Under the pieces are notes generated by a model that was given only the letters and a program-made list of their open reading frames with translations, did not search any database and was not told the origin of the DNA. A DNA stretch of 64,000 nucleotides from Poa pratensis (taxonomy: Eukaryota; Streptophyta; Magnoliopsida; Poales; Poaceae), in NCBI GenBank assembly GCA_947311845.1, contig CAMZMU010000035.1, positions 3,853,726 through 3,917,725 of the forward strand, written 5' to 3'. Made by a program: the position numbers and the translations under genes. Shown in pieces: positions 35,380-47,075 of this stretch (position 1 is its first letter; each line of letters begins with the position of its first letter).

Positions 35380-36725
35380 TGATGCATCCAAAATGCATCT
35401 ACTTTTCCAAGCACTTTGCTTCATGATTTGCTCCGGAATCTTCCCATATTTGAATAAAACTGCTGAATCTGACGTTGTTTTTAGCAAAGTCTCGTTTCTG
35501 GCTATTTTTGCAGGAAATAAAATCGGTGAAAAATACCACGTCATTTTTTATGGAAAAGGAGGACAACGTGCAAAGGATGGACACGAGGGAGCACCGGAGG
35601 CCCAAAGAGGGGCCCCACGCGGCCACAGTACCAGGCCGCGTGGGCCCACCCCGTTTGCCCCCGGGCGCCGCCTCGCCTCCGGTCTTCGACGTACCCCTTC
35701 ATATAGTGGAAAAACTACATGCCCTAGGAGGGGGGAGCTTTCGCGAACACACCGCCGCCGCCACCACGTTCTTCGTTTCGGGGACAGATTGATCCAGGAT
35801 TTCTCCTCCGGTGGAGGGATCCGGAGGCCGTCTTCACCGCCATCTTCACCGCCTTCATCTCCATCGACCATGAGCTCCTTCACCATCACCATGTGTGAGT
35901 AGTCCGCTGTAGGCATGTGAGGTGGATGGGGATTGGATGAGATTGATCATGTAATGCTACCCGTTGTTCGAGATTTTAGGGTTTATCTTGAGGATACTTT
36001 TGTATTGTGTTGATGCACTCTTGCTATGTTTAATGCTTGCTACTAGGGCCCGAGTGGCATGATTTCAGTACTGAACTTATATTGCCTCATCATATATTTG
36101 AGTTTGGTATTATCTGCAAAGTGTATCCTGCTATTATGTTGAACCTGCGAACCCTAAAAGTGACATATAGGGAAAACAAGGGGAGATGTTTTAGTTTGAG
36201 GATTCTATGTGTTCATGAAGTGTTAATGCATTGTTCCGGTCTATTCGAAAGGGTAGACCTTAATTACCTGTAGTTCCAAGTTGGCCCCGGTAAATGGGCG
36301 GTAGGACAATAGATGTTGTGCAAATTCTCTTGGTTAGTACGCACAACTAATTATGGAACACATACCTACATATATCGGAGTTAGAGATACATCCCTTGCT
36401 AGCTTTATATCATATATGATCAATCTTATTCATGCAACACCCCGCTGTCACCTCATGCCTACGTTTTAATCTCTGAGTTACACTTTCACTTTTCCGGTGA
36501 AAACTGGGAAACACTTGTTCACTGCTGCTGTTCTGCTTGTTACTTGAATCATACTACTGCCATCACTATTACTGCTGCAAGTTATTGATATACAGGTGTG
36601 GTTGAGAGTGACGCCTCAATTGCCAAGTCTTATTGATATTCTTGTGTTCCCATCGAGTCGAACTATAAATTTGGGTAATACTTCCCAACGAAGACTTCAG
36701 CGATCCCCTATACTTGTGGGTATCA
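35380..36725 (+). repeat. 5' LTR of the Athila element (1,346 bp)
   Basis: Begins TGATGCATCCAAAATGCATC at 35380 and ends GTGGGTATCA at 36725. Compared with the 3' LTR it lacks many single bases in G, A and C runs. Confidence 0.93.
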
Positions 36726-36735
36726 AGACGTTTTC

Positions 36736-36753
36736 TGGCGCCGTTGCCGGGGA
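36736..36753 (+). promoter_or_regulatory. Primer-binding site complementary to tRNA-Asp
   Basis: TGGCGCCGTTGCCGGGGA, ten bases after the 5' LTR, complements the 3' end of plant tRNA-Asp(GUC). This is the primer usual for Athila elements. Confidence 0.85.
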
Positions 36754-36817
36754 ACCTAGCTTTATCGGTAAGACAACTTGTTATCATATTATTTGCTGCA
36801 CTTGCTTGTTCCTAACC

Positions 36818-38600
36818 ATGGGTAAGGAAAAGATTACTCCGAAGGAAGTGAGGCCTTCGACCACTCGCAGAGGTACGGATTTGCCAAGTAGGCCAAACTT
36901 TTCTCCTAATGTTGTTTCTGCTGTTGCTCCTAAGAAAAAGGAAAAGTTTTGTCTAGCTCACCTTTGTCTAAAATGTCTACTAGTAATGAAAATGATTTAA
37001 TATGTGGTAGCATAGACAAAGAAGTGACTCCTGAAATACCTGAAACACTTGAAACATCTGAGATAACTGAAACACCTGAAAATCTTGAATCTTCTATTAT
37101 GAAAATGTGGAATCTGAGTTAGAAGGTAATGAATATTGTGATGATATGGAAACTTCTTCTGAGGAAGAGGATGCTTTTGTATGGCTTTTATGGTTCGGGT
37201 TTTGATAAATTGGATAAACTTGAAAGCTATAAAAATTCTCCTCTTGATGGTTATTTCCCTGTTACTGAGAAAATGAATGCTCCTGCTATTAAAATTAAAG
37301 ATAAAGATTATGAGTTTAGTGTTGATCCTGAAATAATTGAAAAAGCTGAGAAGTATAAGTTTTATGGTAGAGAGGATGAGTTTCCTTTTGAACACATTGC
37401 TGTCTTGCATGACTTATCTGTGTTATTTGGTAAAGATGAAATCCATCAACGCTATTATTTCTTAAAGCTTTTCCTTTTACTTTGGGAGGAAGTGCTAAAA
37501 CTTGGTATAATCGTTTAGAACCTGGATGTATTACTAGCAAGGAAGAATGTTTGCAGTATTCTATAATAAATATTTCCCTGCTGATAAGATTCATGGTTAA
37601 CTATTGAGATTAGCAACTTTTCACAGAAAGAGAAGGAGGATTTACCCCAAGCTTGGGGGAGGTATAGTAAGATGGTTAGGAAATGTCCTACCCATGGCTT
37701 CAAGAGTAATGAAATACTTGATATATTTACAATGGACTAACCGAAAACACTAGAGGCTATCTTGATAGTATTGCAGGTAATGTTTTCAGGGAAAGGACCG
37801 TTGAGAAGCAACTGAGCTATTGGAGACTATCTCTAGGAATTATGAAGACTGGAATATTGAAGAATATTTCCGGAGAAGAAAGGAGGCATGCTCAAATTGG
37901 ACAACGAAACAATGAAAGAAGCTTCCAAGGCTATTAAAGAGAAGGGAATTAAAACCTCTCATCTTAAGGAATTATCTGAAATGGGTGTTAAACTTCCTGA
38001 TGATCAACCATGTTTTCCAATTCAAGTCAATGCTATTAGCTCCATAAAGGTAATGAAAAGGTAACACTCCTATTGAGTATCTATATGAATGATTTTGCTT
38101 ATCGCCACAATCCTGAGGAGCATAATATTAGAATGATGATTATGGAGAACTCTCACAAAATTAAATCTCTTCGAGAAAGTTTACATGCTAATGTGGGAGA
38201 GGTAAAAAGAATTGTTAAACATTGTGAGATGATGAATAATCAAGTTGAACAAATGGTTTCTCTTCAAAATCAATTGTATGAAAGTCTTATGTGAAGAACA
38301 GGTTTGTGGAGTTAATACTAGGGGAGGTGCAAGTACTCAGGATCCTGACTATCCTGAAGACCATCCCAAGAGGAAAAGCAAGAGCTCTCAAGAAGAAATC
38401 TTCTGCAGGAAAATCTCCCAATGAAAACAAGGACATTGATGACTCTGAAGAACAAGATAATATATCTATTTCTGATGCTGAGACTGAAGATAACAATAAT
38501 AATGAAGAAGAAGAATCACCCACACAAGAAGAGAGACACATGAAGCTGAGAATGATGAAGAACCTGAAGCTACTGAAAAGGAAACCCTCAACCATCTACT
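36818..38600 (+). pseudogene. Degenerate Athila gag
   Basis: Starts ATGGGTAAGGAAAAG (MGKEKITPKEV). Pieces of the capsid region appear in alternating frames: FPFEHIAVLHDLSVLFGKDE, then GGSAKTWYNRLEPG, CITSKEECLQ, FPADKIHG, ENTRGYLDSIAGNVF, and a C-terminal part with KIKSLRESLHANVGEV. At least four frameshifts or stops break it. Gag normally forms the intracellular particle that packages the element RNA. Unlikely to make a full protein. Confidence 0.8.
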
Positions 38601-38734
38601 GAGAAGAACAAGAAGAAGAACCATCCAAATCCACAAAAGGTAAAGAAAGGGATCCATGGGTACAAAGACCCATACCATATCCTCAAGAGGTAATAAAAAC
38701 TTTAGATGATGCTAGATTTGAGAAATTCTTTGAG

Positions 38735-39308
38735 TTGATTAAATCTTTGTGTTTGCAAATTCCTCTTGTTGATGCTATTAAAATTCCTCCATATTCAAAA
38801 TACATGAAAGATATTGTCACTAATAAAAGAAAGATTCCTACTGATGCAATTACTGCTATGCTTGCTGATTATTCCTTTAAAGGAAAATGCCTGAAAAGCG
38901 TGGAGATCCTGGTATTCCAACCATTCCTTGTCGTATTAAGAAACTTATGTGAAATATGCACTATGTGATTTGGGAGCTGGTGTTAGTGTCATGCCTTTTT
39001 CTCTGTATAAGAAACTTAACTAAACAAATTGGTTCCAACTGAAGTTTCATTACAAATGGCTGACAAATCAACTGCTGTGCCTAATTGGAATATGTGAGGA
39101 TGTACCTATCTCTATTGCTAATGTGTTAATTCCTACAGACTTTGTTATATTAGAAATGCCTGAGGATGATAACCTATCTATTATCTTGGAAGACCTTTTT
39201 AAACACTGCAGGAGCTGTGATAATTGCACTGAAAGCAAAGTGACATTTAACGTCAAAGGGAACGAGCATACCATTTACTTCCCCAAGAAGAAACTGTTAC
39301 AATGGTAA
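38735..39308 (+). pseudogene. Athila protease (AP) fragment
   Basis: Contains YALCDLGAGVSVMPFSLYKK in one frame (the retropepsin Asp site appears as DLGA, a variant of D-S/T-G) and, after frameshifts, FVILEMPEDDNLSIIL with ESKVTFNVKGNEHTIYF, which ends the domain. The expected reverse transcriptase that follows AP in autonomous Athila is absent. Confidence 0.75.
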
Positions 39309-40373
39309 GCCAAAGTGTGAACTCCATTAAAAGAATACTCTTATATTGGAAGTTTTGAAATTCCATTACCACCTCCTGAACCAAAATATGCTATCATGAT
39401 GGTTGGAACTATTCCAATCAAATATGAGGTGTCTTGAAACCTTTCTTTAAAACATATAAAATAAAGAATCATGTATTATATCTTTTGCATATTATTAATG
39501 AGACTTGATCAACCTCATTACTAATATGAAAATGATGCAAACTTGATTCCCATAAAAATTGCTTTGAATGTTTGATTTCATTTATTCTAGAATTTTTAGA
39601 TTATTTGCATGAGCATAATTATTTCAAAGTGCAGAAATTCCAGAAATGTAGTTTGAAAAATTCTGTTCAGAAAATTTTCTCGAAAAATTCCAGAAAAATT
39701 TGGAGGTAAGTTATTTTAGCAGGGAGCTCACAGCCAAAAGGGGGACACCAGAGGGCCACCAGGGCCAGAATAGGGTGCCCACGCGGCCACAGTACCTGGC
39801 CGCGTGGGACCCTCCATTTTGGCCCACAGAGGGAGTTAGGTGAGGGGTCTGTGCCCATCTCCTCCTCCTCGACAGAAAAACAGCCCCAGGTATTTTTCCC
39901 AATTTTTCCCGTGCTCTCTTCCTGCTCTCCTCGGATCTCCAAGTTTAGGACAGATTTTTCAAATCTGTTTGGTGGGATTGCTCATTGGTATGTGACTCCT
40001 CCCCATCCAATCACTTTTTGTTCTTGTGCCTCATGTATGAAGTATTTTGCTGCACTAGGTGTCACCTAATATGCTTAGGAAATCCATAGATTTAAGTTTT
40101 CTAATTGATATTGATGCATGATATTGATGGGAGACTAGTTATGGATATCTTAATGTTGTATTAGAGTGTTGCATCTTGATTTTTGATGAATATTGTTTAT
40201 GGGCAGCAAGGTATCATGTTCAGCAAGGGCAAGGGATTGTTGGGATGAGCTCTAGACCAAGGAGAAGAGAATGCAAAGTCTCCATCAATAATGATGACCA
40301 ACACCTTTGGGAGGATAAGCATACTATGTGGGAGAGAAGTTGAAAATCCATACAACAAGATGGCAAGATCCCC
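39309..40373 (+). other. Athila internal spacer
   Basis: Replaces the expected pol region. AT-rich with a GC block at 39720-39800 whose CACGCGGCCACAGTACC phrase also occurs inside the LTRs. No domain recognised. Confidence 0.5.
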
Positions 40374-41297
40374 ATGTTCTTGAGCATTGGGGGATTCAAG
40401 AGGACTTTACATCTTCGCCACTGCAACTGGTTTACTTCGTTTTGCTCAAACCCACAAGATACATACGAGGAACTCTCGCGAGAATTCCTCTCTACATTCA
40501 GATTTGAGGGTCCGGAGCCCTACAAGCACAGGAAGAAAAGTAAGGCACCCCCTCTTACCTTTGTTTGCAAATTTACTATGAGAGGTGAGCGCCTTGTTAT
40601 GTCTCTAGAGGAATTTTGCAATGCTATTGGTGTAGAAAACACGGGGAGTTGGAATGAAACTGGTGCTGATTCCAACCCTGAGCTTGTAGCGTTTTGGCAT
40701 TCTATTACTGTTAGCTCTCGTTAGATTGAATAGGGGTAAATTTACTCATATACAGCACCCAAGTTTGAGATATTTTGCGTTGTTTCTTGCAAGAGGATTT
40801 CTTGCTAGGGACAACAATTCTGCTTGCACTGGACCGATAGTTTATCTACTTAAATGTGCAAAAGAAAACATACCGTGTGAGTATAACTTGGGAGTCATTC
40901 TTGCTAGATCATTGCATACTGCTGTGAGTAGAAATATTACTGATCAAACTCCTATTTATGCTGGTGCTATTGCTACATTAGTGTATAAGTACATTAAAAA
41001 TGAGAGAGGTTATGGTGATAACATGGGTACTCTTGTGCGAGAGTCCAAATTACTTGATTTTACTTTGACTACTCGCATGGAAATAAGTTGAAGCATGGAG
41101 AGCATTATTTGTATAACTATTTGAGTATTAGTGGGCAGCGAGTGCCCATTAGACTCCCCCGTGCTGACCTTTTTGACAGGAGTACCGGAAAGTGGAAAGT
41201 GGAGGAAGCGCCGCCTCAAGAGGAGCCACAAGCTCAGAGATACAGGGGTACATACCTCAGGCGGAGCCTCTATACCCAAGCATGCAAGGCTACCCAT
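40374..41297 (+). pseudogene. Athila-type plant retrotransposon ORF (function unknown), broken
   Basis: Two consecutive frames, 40374-40724 and 40726-41091, then a third to 41297, together encode a protein of the type found in Athila elements downstream of pol or replacing it ('putative plant transposon protein'): TFRFEGPEPYKHRKKSK, MRGERLVMSLEEFCNAIG, then PSLRYFALFLARGFLARDN, GPIVYLLKCAKE and an acidic/Gln-rich tail. The frames are separated by a TAG within TVSSR-stop-IE and a shift near 41091. Its role is not established. Confidence 0.65.
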
Positions 41298-43017
41298 ATG
41301 GTCACTACCCTGGAGGTGGAAGTGGATACGGCCACTACCCAGGATACTAGCTTGATCGCAAGCTTGGGGGAGTACTTCTCTTACTCTCCATTCATTGTTT
41401 TATATCACCGTTGCATCATTGTGTTTAGTTCTTATTCTGAAAATCACAAAAAACAAAAAGATTTCATTTGTTTCTTTTGGTTATTTGCTCTGGTCATTTG
41501 TCTTATGCATCAAAAAACCAAAAAGAACAAAAACATTTTCGTTTTCTTGAAACAAACGCAAAAACGGAGGTGCAGAATTCTGAAATCTGATCACTGTTTC
41601 ATTTTTCATTTATTCCTGTAACTCCGATTGAGCTAAAATTTTAACCACTGCTGCAACATATCATAACCCACACACCTGTAAATTATGAGATTTTTCTGAG
41701 GTGTTTGGTAGGGTAAAACTCTCTGTATGCAGTGATGTTTTATGGCAGATTTGAGTTTTGTGCGCAGTTCAAGTTGGGAGAGGAGAACAACGATGATGAG
41801 TTGATGTGCATGAAGTGGATGAAAGGTATGACACCTTTGCCGTGCTTATGTGGACTTTTTAATAACAGCAAGTGAGCACATCATAGTTTCTTTAACATCT
41901 AGGAAAGTGGTAGCAAATGTTTATCTTCTCCATGTTCTAGTATGTTATATGATGATGCAATGAAATATTATTTAGCGACAATACTTGGCTGTGGATTGAA
42001 TAATTGTGGCTCTAAACAAAGGTCTACGCATCCCATTGTGCTTGCTAAACTTGCCAACCAAAAAGAGAGTAAAAGAATTTTTCAAATGTTAAACATGAAG
42101 TCGTATGCTTGACAGGCTTAGTGGTTGGGAGTTAGCTGAAATGTGCTGACACATGGAAAGCTTTCAACATTGCACCACATTATATTTAGTTGATATCATG
42201 TGCTTTGGTCTATGGATGCCTATCATTGCGAAATAAAGGAGGAAACTTAGTAAGTTCAATGAGTGAGAATAATTGGCTAGAGAGACGCCTGGGCCGCCAA
42301 CTTAAGCCATGCATCATTCATGGTGGAAATTTACAGCGTACCATAGTGAACATTCAGTGATGCACATCACAATAAAAAGCTACACAATAGTAAATAAAAG
42401 AGTGCTGAGATTGTTCATTGTCTGTTTGTCTTGTCGTTGGGACATGGGCTTGTCCATGTCCTGGGATAAGAGGTACCCCAGTTGACGCTCTTGATGACGC
42501 TTTTATTACTTGCAATGACTGAGAAATTTGAACTTGCTTAGTGGCCCGAGTTGAGTAGTCATGGTGTAGGTACTCGTATTCACGGGGCATGAGGCTTTTA
42601 ACCATGAGTTGGTCAAGCATATGGGTCATAATAGGGAACACCAAATGGTTTGATAAAACTGAGAGCAAGGTTGTAAGCACAATGATTTCACTAGTCAACA
42701 AAAGAAAGAATCAAAAGATCTCAAAAATCTTGACATGATTCAATCAATAGCGATGCAAAAACCTTTGTTTACTTCTACAGTTGAGCAAACTCATCCAAGT
42801 ATTGACACTACATGTTATCTCACTTGCAGCAAATATAAAGACTTTAACATTGATTGATATACCTTTGCTAGCATTTTGTTATTTGTCATTGAAGCTATGT
42901 TTTGAATGCTTGTTGGTATTAAACGGTGTTACATATGCAATGCAAAGTTCTTGTCAAAGTCTTTTCATCGCTTCTGCACTATGTTTGAGTTGTTCGAGGA
43001 CAAACAACGAGCTAAGC
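41298..43017 (+). other. Athila 3' internal region
   Basis: AT-rich untranslated sequence up to the polypurine tract; no domain seen. Confidence 0.6.
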
Positions 43018-43027
43018 TTGGGGGAGC
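43018..43027 (+). promoter_or_regulatory. Polypurine tract of the Athila element
   Basis: TTGGGGGAGC directly before the 3' LTR; it would prime plus-strand DNA synthesis. Confidence 0.8.
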
Positions 43028-44379
43028 TGATGCATCCAAAATGCATCTACTTTTCCAAGCACTTTGCTTCATGATTTGCTCCGGAATCTTCCCATATTTG
43101 AATAAAACTGCTGAATCTGACGCTGTTTTTAGCAAAGTCTCTTTCTGGCTATTTTTGCAGGAAATAAAATCGGGGAAAAATACCACGTCATTTTTTATGG
43201 AAAAGGAGGACAACGTGCAAAGGATGGACACGAGGGAGCACGGAGGCCCAAAAGAGGGGGCCCCACGCGGCCACAGTACCAGGCCGCGTGGGCCCACCCC
43301 GTTTGGCCCCCGGGCGCCGCCTCGCCTCCGGTCTTCGACGTACCCCTTCATATAGTGGAAAAACTGCGTGCCCTAGGAGGGGGAGCTTTCGCGAAACACA
43401 CCGCGCGCCACCACGTTCTTCGTTTCGGGGACAGATTGATCCAGGATTTCTCCTCCGGTGGAGGGATCCGGAGGCCGTCTTCACCGCCATCTTCACCGCC
43501 TTCATCTCCATCGACCATGAGCTCCTTCACCATCACCATGTGTGAGTAGTCCGCTGTAGGCATGTGAGGTGGATGGGGATTGGATGAGATTGATCATGTA
43601 ATGCTACCCGTTGTTCGAGATTTTAGGGGTTTATCTTGAGGATACTTTTGTATTGTGTTGATGCACTCTTGCTATGTTTAATGCTTGCTACTAGGGCCCG
43701 AGTGGCATGATTTCAGTACTGAACTTATATTGCCTCATCATATATTTGAGTTTGGTATTATCTGCAAAGTGTATCACCTGCTATTATGTTGAACCTGCGA
43801 ACCCTAAAAGTGACATATAGGGAAAACAAGGGGGAGATGTTTTAGTTTGAGGATTCTATGTGTTCATGAAGTGTTAATGCATTGTTCCGGTCTATTCGAA
43901 AGGGTAGACCTTAATTACCCGTAGTTCCAAGTTGGCCCCGGTAAAATGGGCGGGTAGGACAATAGATGTTGTGCAAATTCTCTTGGTTAGTACGCACAAC
44001 TAATTATGGAACACATACCTACATATATCGAGTTAGAGATACATCCCTTGGCTAGCTTTATATCATCATATGATCAATCTTATTCATGCAACACCCCGCT
44101 GTCACCTCATGCCTACGTTTTAGATCTCTGAGTTACACCCTCACTTTTCCGGTGAAAACTGGAAAACACTTGTTCACTGCTGTTGTTCTGCTTGTTACTT
44201 GAATCATACTACTGCCATCACTATTATTGCTGCAAGTTGTTGATATACAGTGTGGTTGAGAGTGACGCCTCGATTGCCAAAGTCTTATTGATATTCTTGT
44301 GTTCCCATCAAGTCGAATATAAATTTGGGTAATACTTCCCAACGAAGACTTCAGCGATCCCCTATACTTGTGGGTATCA
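43028..44379 (+). repeat. 3' LTR of the Athila element (1,352 bp)
   Basis: TGATGCATCC...GGGTATCA. Retains full homopolymer lengths at many sites where the 5' LTR is one base shorter. Confidence 0.93.
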
Positions 44380-45218
44380 GTGAGTCAAGGGGAAGTGGAA
44401 ATTCACGAGACCGAACTTTCGGGAGACTTGGCGACCTAGTGTACAGCTGCACCCGACAGTACCGTGCAGTCATACGCCCCACCACAAACTTCATCTTGTA
44501 AAGTATTTTTACCCCGTGTGGTCTGGTCTCCCATATGACGAAAACAGAAGCAAGCACAAAATAAACAGTACCAAAAACATCACCTACGAAAGGGGTCCAG
44601 AGATGGGATGAGAAGTAGATCTGCCATATCTGCCATAGTTCTGAACCTAAAGGCTCAGGCATCAATCTTCATCATCAAAACAATCATCTACGTCTTCGCC
44701 AATGATTTCGCCATCCACCTCTTTATAATTTTGAACCCTGGCATGGATCTAGACATGTATTCGTTTAATCATTTATTCATCATTCCTATTACTATGATGT
44801 CGTGTATTCTGAAACTTTGCGTTACCGATTGTCATTTTGGTGATGTTTTGGGATTGATCACCATTTTTTTATAAGCTCTCTGTTGTCACCGTCCGATGTT
44901 CCGACATTGATCTCGATGATATCTTGGACAATTTTCATGCGGCTCACCTTTCCATAGTGCGTCTCATGTGGCAATTCAAAATCTTTAGGATTAATCTTCA
45001 ATGCAAATATTAGGCTTTTAACTGGTGTAGAGAAGAACATCGAGATGCGATCGTTGGAGTTTACTTTTACCCAACTTTTGAGTTTTTTCAATGTTCTTTG
45101 CTTCATTTTGTTTTATTTCTCCAATCAGTTGTAACACATTATTACTTATATATAAAGTGCCAGGTCACACTTTTGAACCCAAAACACACTTTACTAGTAT
45201 TACTAGTTCATATCACAT

Positions 45219-47075
45219 GACTCCTATTTTGATTTTATTTTCGTGGTAGCCAAAACAGAGCATAACCCAGAGACGGCGGCTGGGATGGTGTTTGATCTAT
45301 GCCACTACAAGCATCCATCCGTTGGGCAAACTTGTTCGGTGTCCATTCGGTTTCGAGCTGGAAGGTAGTCAATATTTGGTACTAACAACAAGAAATATAT
45401 CTATCGGTACCTCCGAGCCACAATGTCGTTTTTGAATTTTTGTTACCCTGAAAGTGTGAAAATGGAATGCACAAAAGAAAAATCGTGACAGTTAGAAATC
45501 CAATCGCCTCCACCGTCGCCGACCATGTCGGTTCCTCGTCAATGGCGGTTTATCCACCGAGATGTCGAGGAACTCCGTACCTTTAGTTTGGTGCGTTGTT
45601 TAGATCCTTTTACGCTAGCTTTGTGCATTCTTAAATGACACGGTATCGACGGTGGAAGCTTGCGTTGTCTGGTAAATCTCTCTTGCGGAGGTGAGCTGGT
45701 GGTTGATTTCTCGTGCTTTCTAAGGATTTGTGGATGTTGTGTAACCTCCACGTTTGCTATCCGTATGATCCCGTCTTTGGATGTTGGTGTGTGTTATGTT
45801 TCTCGATGAATGACGATAATGATGCCTCAAATGTTATGAGATGGAATGTTAGAGGTCTTAACTGCCTGAATCGTCTAGACACAATCCACTACACCATTGC
45901 TCTGTCGTCCTGCCATGTAGTTTGCTTGCACGAAACCTAGATCGAAGATGTTGACTCTTTCATGACGGCTTAGTTAGGTGGCCATTGCCAGTCAAGTTTG
46001 GCAAAAATACCGATGTAGTAGAGGTGGAATCCTACTTTCTTGTGATGAAAATTGATAAGTGCATTTTGCTACATGTTTTACTAAGTGATTTGTGTATGTA
46101 GATGTAGTGTTTTTATGTTTTTACCGTGCACGCGCGCACCTATTTTGCTGATATCACCAGGATCCCAGAAATAAAGAGGAATAAGTGCCCATTTTTGGAC
46201 AAGTATGTTGATTGAGAGTAATACAAACCTTTCGTACTTGAAACCACACACATGTGAGTCAAGGGGAAGTGGAAATTCGCGAGACCAAACTTTCAGAAGA
46301 CTTAACGACTTAGAGTATGGCCGCACCCGACAGTACCGTGCAGTTGTACGCCTGACCACAGACTTCATCTTGTCAAGTATTTTTACCCCTTGTGATTTGA
46401 TCTCCCATACGACGAAAAGAGTAGCATGCACAATATAAACAGTACCAAAAACATCACCTTCAAAAGGGGTCCGGAGATGGGATGAGAACTAGGTATGCCA
46501 TCTCCGCCATAGTTGTGAACCTAAAGGCTCTGGCATCAATCTCCATCATCAAAACAATCATCTACGTCTTCGCCAATGATTCCTCCATCCACCTCCTTAT
46601 AATTTCAAACCCTGTGTATTTATCCATCATCCCTGCTACGATGATGTCGTGTATTCTCAAGCTTTGCTTGTAGTCTCAGTGATTTTGGTGATGTTTTGGT
46701 ATTGATCACCATTTTTTATAAGCTCTCTATTGTCACCGTCCGATGTTCTGACATTGATCTCGATGATATCTTGGACAATTTTCATGCGGCTCACCTTTCC
46801 ATAGTGCGTCTCATGCCGTCATGGGGCTATTAAAAATCTTTAAGATTAGTCTTCAACGCAAATATTAGGCTTTTACCTGGTGCAGAGAAGAACATCTAGA
46901 TGCGATCTTTGGAGTTTGCGATTACGACCTGAGAGTATTTTTACCCAACTTTTGAGTTTTTTCAATGTTCTTTGCTTCATTTTTGTTTTATTTTGTCCAA
47001 TCACAGTTGTAACATTATTACTTATATATAAAGTGCCAGATCACACTTTTGAATGCAAAACACATTTTACTAGTA
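45219..47075 (+). repeat. Tandem duplication copy 2 (1.86 kb)
   Basis: Uninterrupted second copy of the unit described at 34352. It starts GACTCCTATTTTG and ends after ATATAAAGTGCCAGATCACAC...TTTTACTAGTATCACATG. It shows what the target of the retrotransposon looked like before insertion: ACACACATGTGAGTCAAGGG at 46246-46265. Confidence 0.88.
45808..46060 (+). mobile_element. LINE endonuclease fragment in copy 2
   Basis: Encodes MRWNVRGLNCLNRLDTIHYT and SSCHVVCLHET, the N-terminus of a LINE ORF2 endonuclease including the conserved WNVRGLN motif and catalytic Glu region, then runs into stops. The catalytic core and reverse transcriptase are missing. Confidence 0.78.

Larger units (their letters stand above)
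35380..44379 (+). mobile_element. Athila-lineage (Gypsy) LTR retrotransposon, 9.0 kb, Sabrina-like, non-autonomous
   Basis: Complete element with 5-bp target duplication GTGAG (35375-35379, 44380-44384). LTRs start TGATGC and end TATCA. The primer site matches tRNA-Asp, as in Athila elements, and a polypurine tract precedes the 3' LTR. The interior holds degenerate gag (36818-38600), a protease piece (38735-39308) and a further Athila-type ORF (40374-41297). I find no reverse transcriptase, RNase H or integrase, so mobility would need enzymes in trans. LTRs are nearly identical, with about a dozen substitutions by eye, pointing to recent insertion. The family name is from memory and uncertain. 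Confidence 0.9.
34352..45200 (+). repeat. Tandem duplication copy 1 (1.84 kb, split by the Athila element)
   Basis: Copy 1 comprises 34352-35379 and 44385-45200. It starts GACTCCTATTT and continues through GAGCATGACCCAGG, the LINE endonuclease fragment, then across the retrotransposon insertion into GTCAAGGGGAAGTGG and TATATAAAGTGCCAGGTCACAC. The same order is found in copy 2, with frequent substitutions and small indels. Confidence 0.88.

Noticed and set aside
36736..36753. tRNA-like sequence as a tRNA gene
   Set aside because: Only 18 nt complementary to a tRNA-Asp 3' end, placed as an LTR element primer site; no cloverleaf.
42906..43355. 149-codon frame crossing into the 3' LTR
   Set aside because: Most of it lies in the LTR and recurs in the 5' LTR; not a gene.
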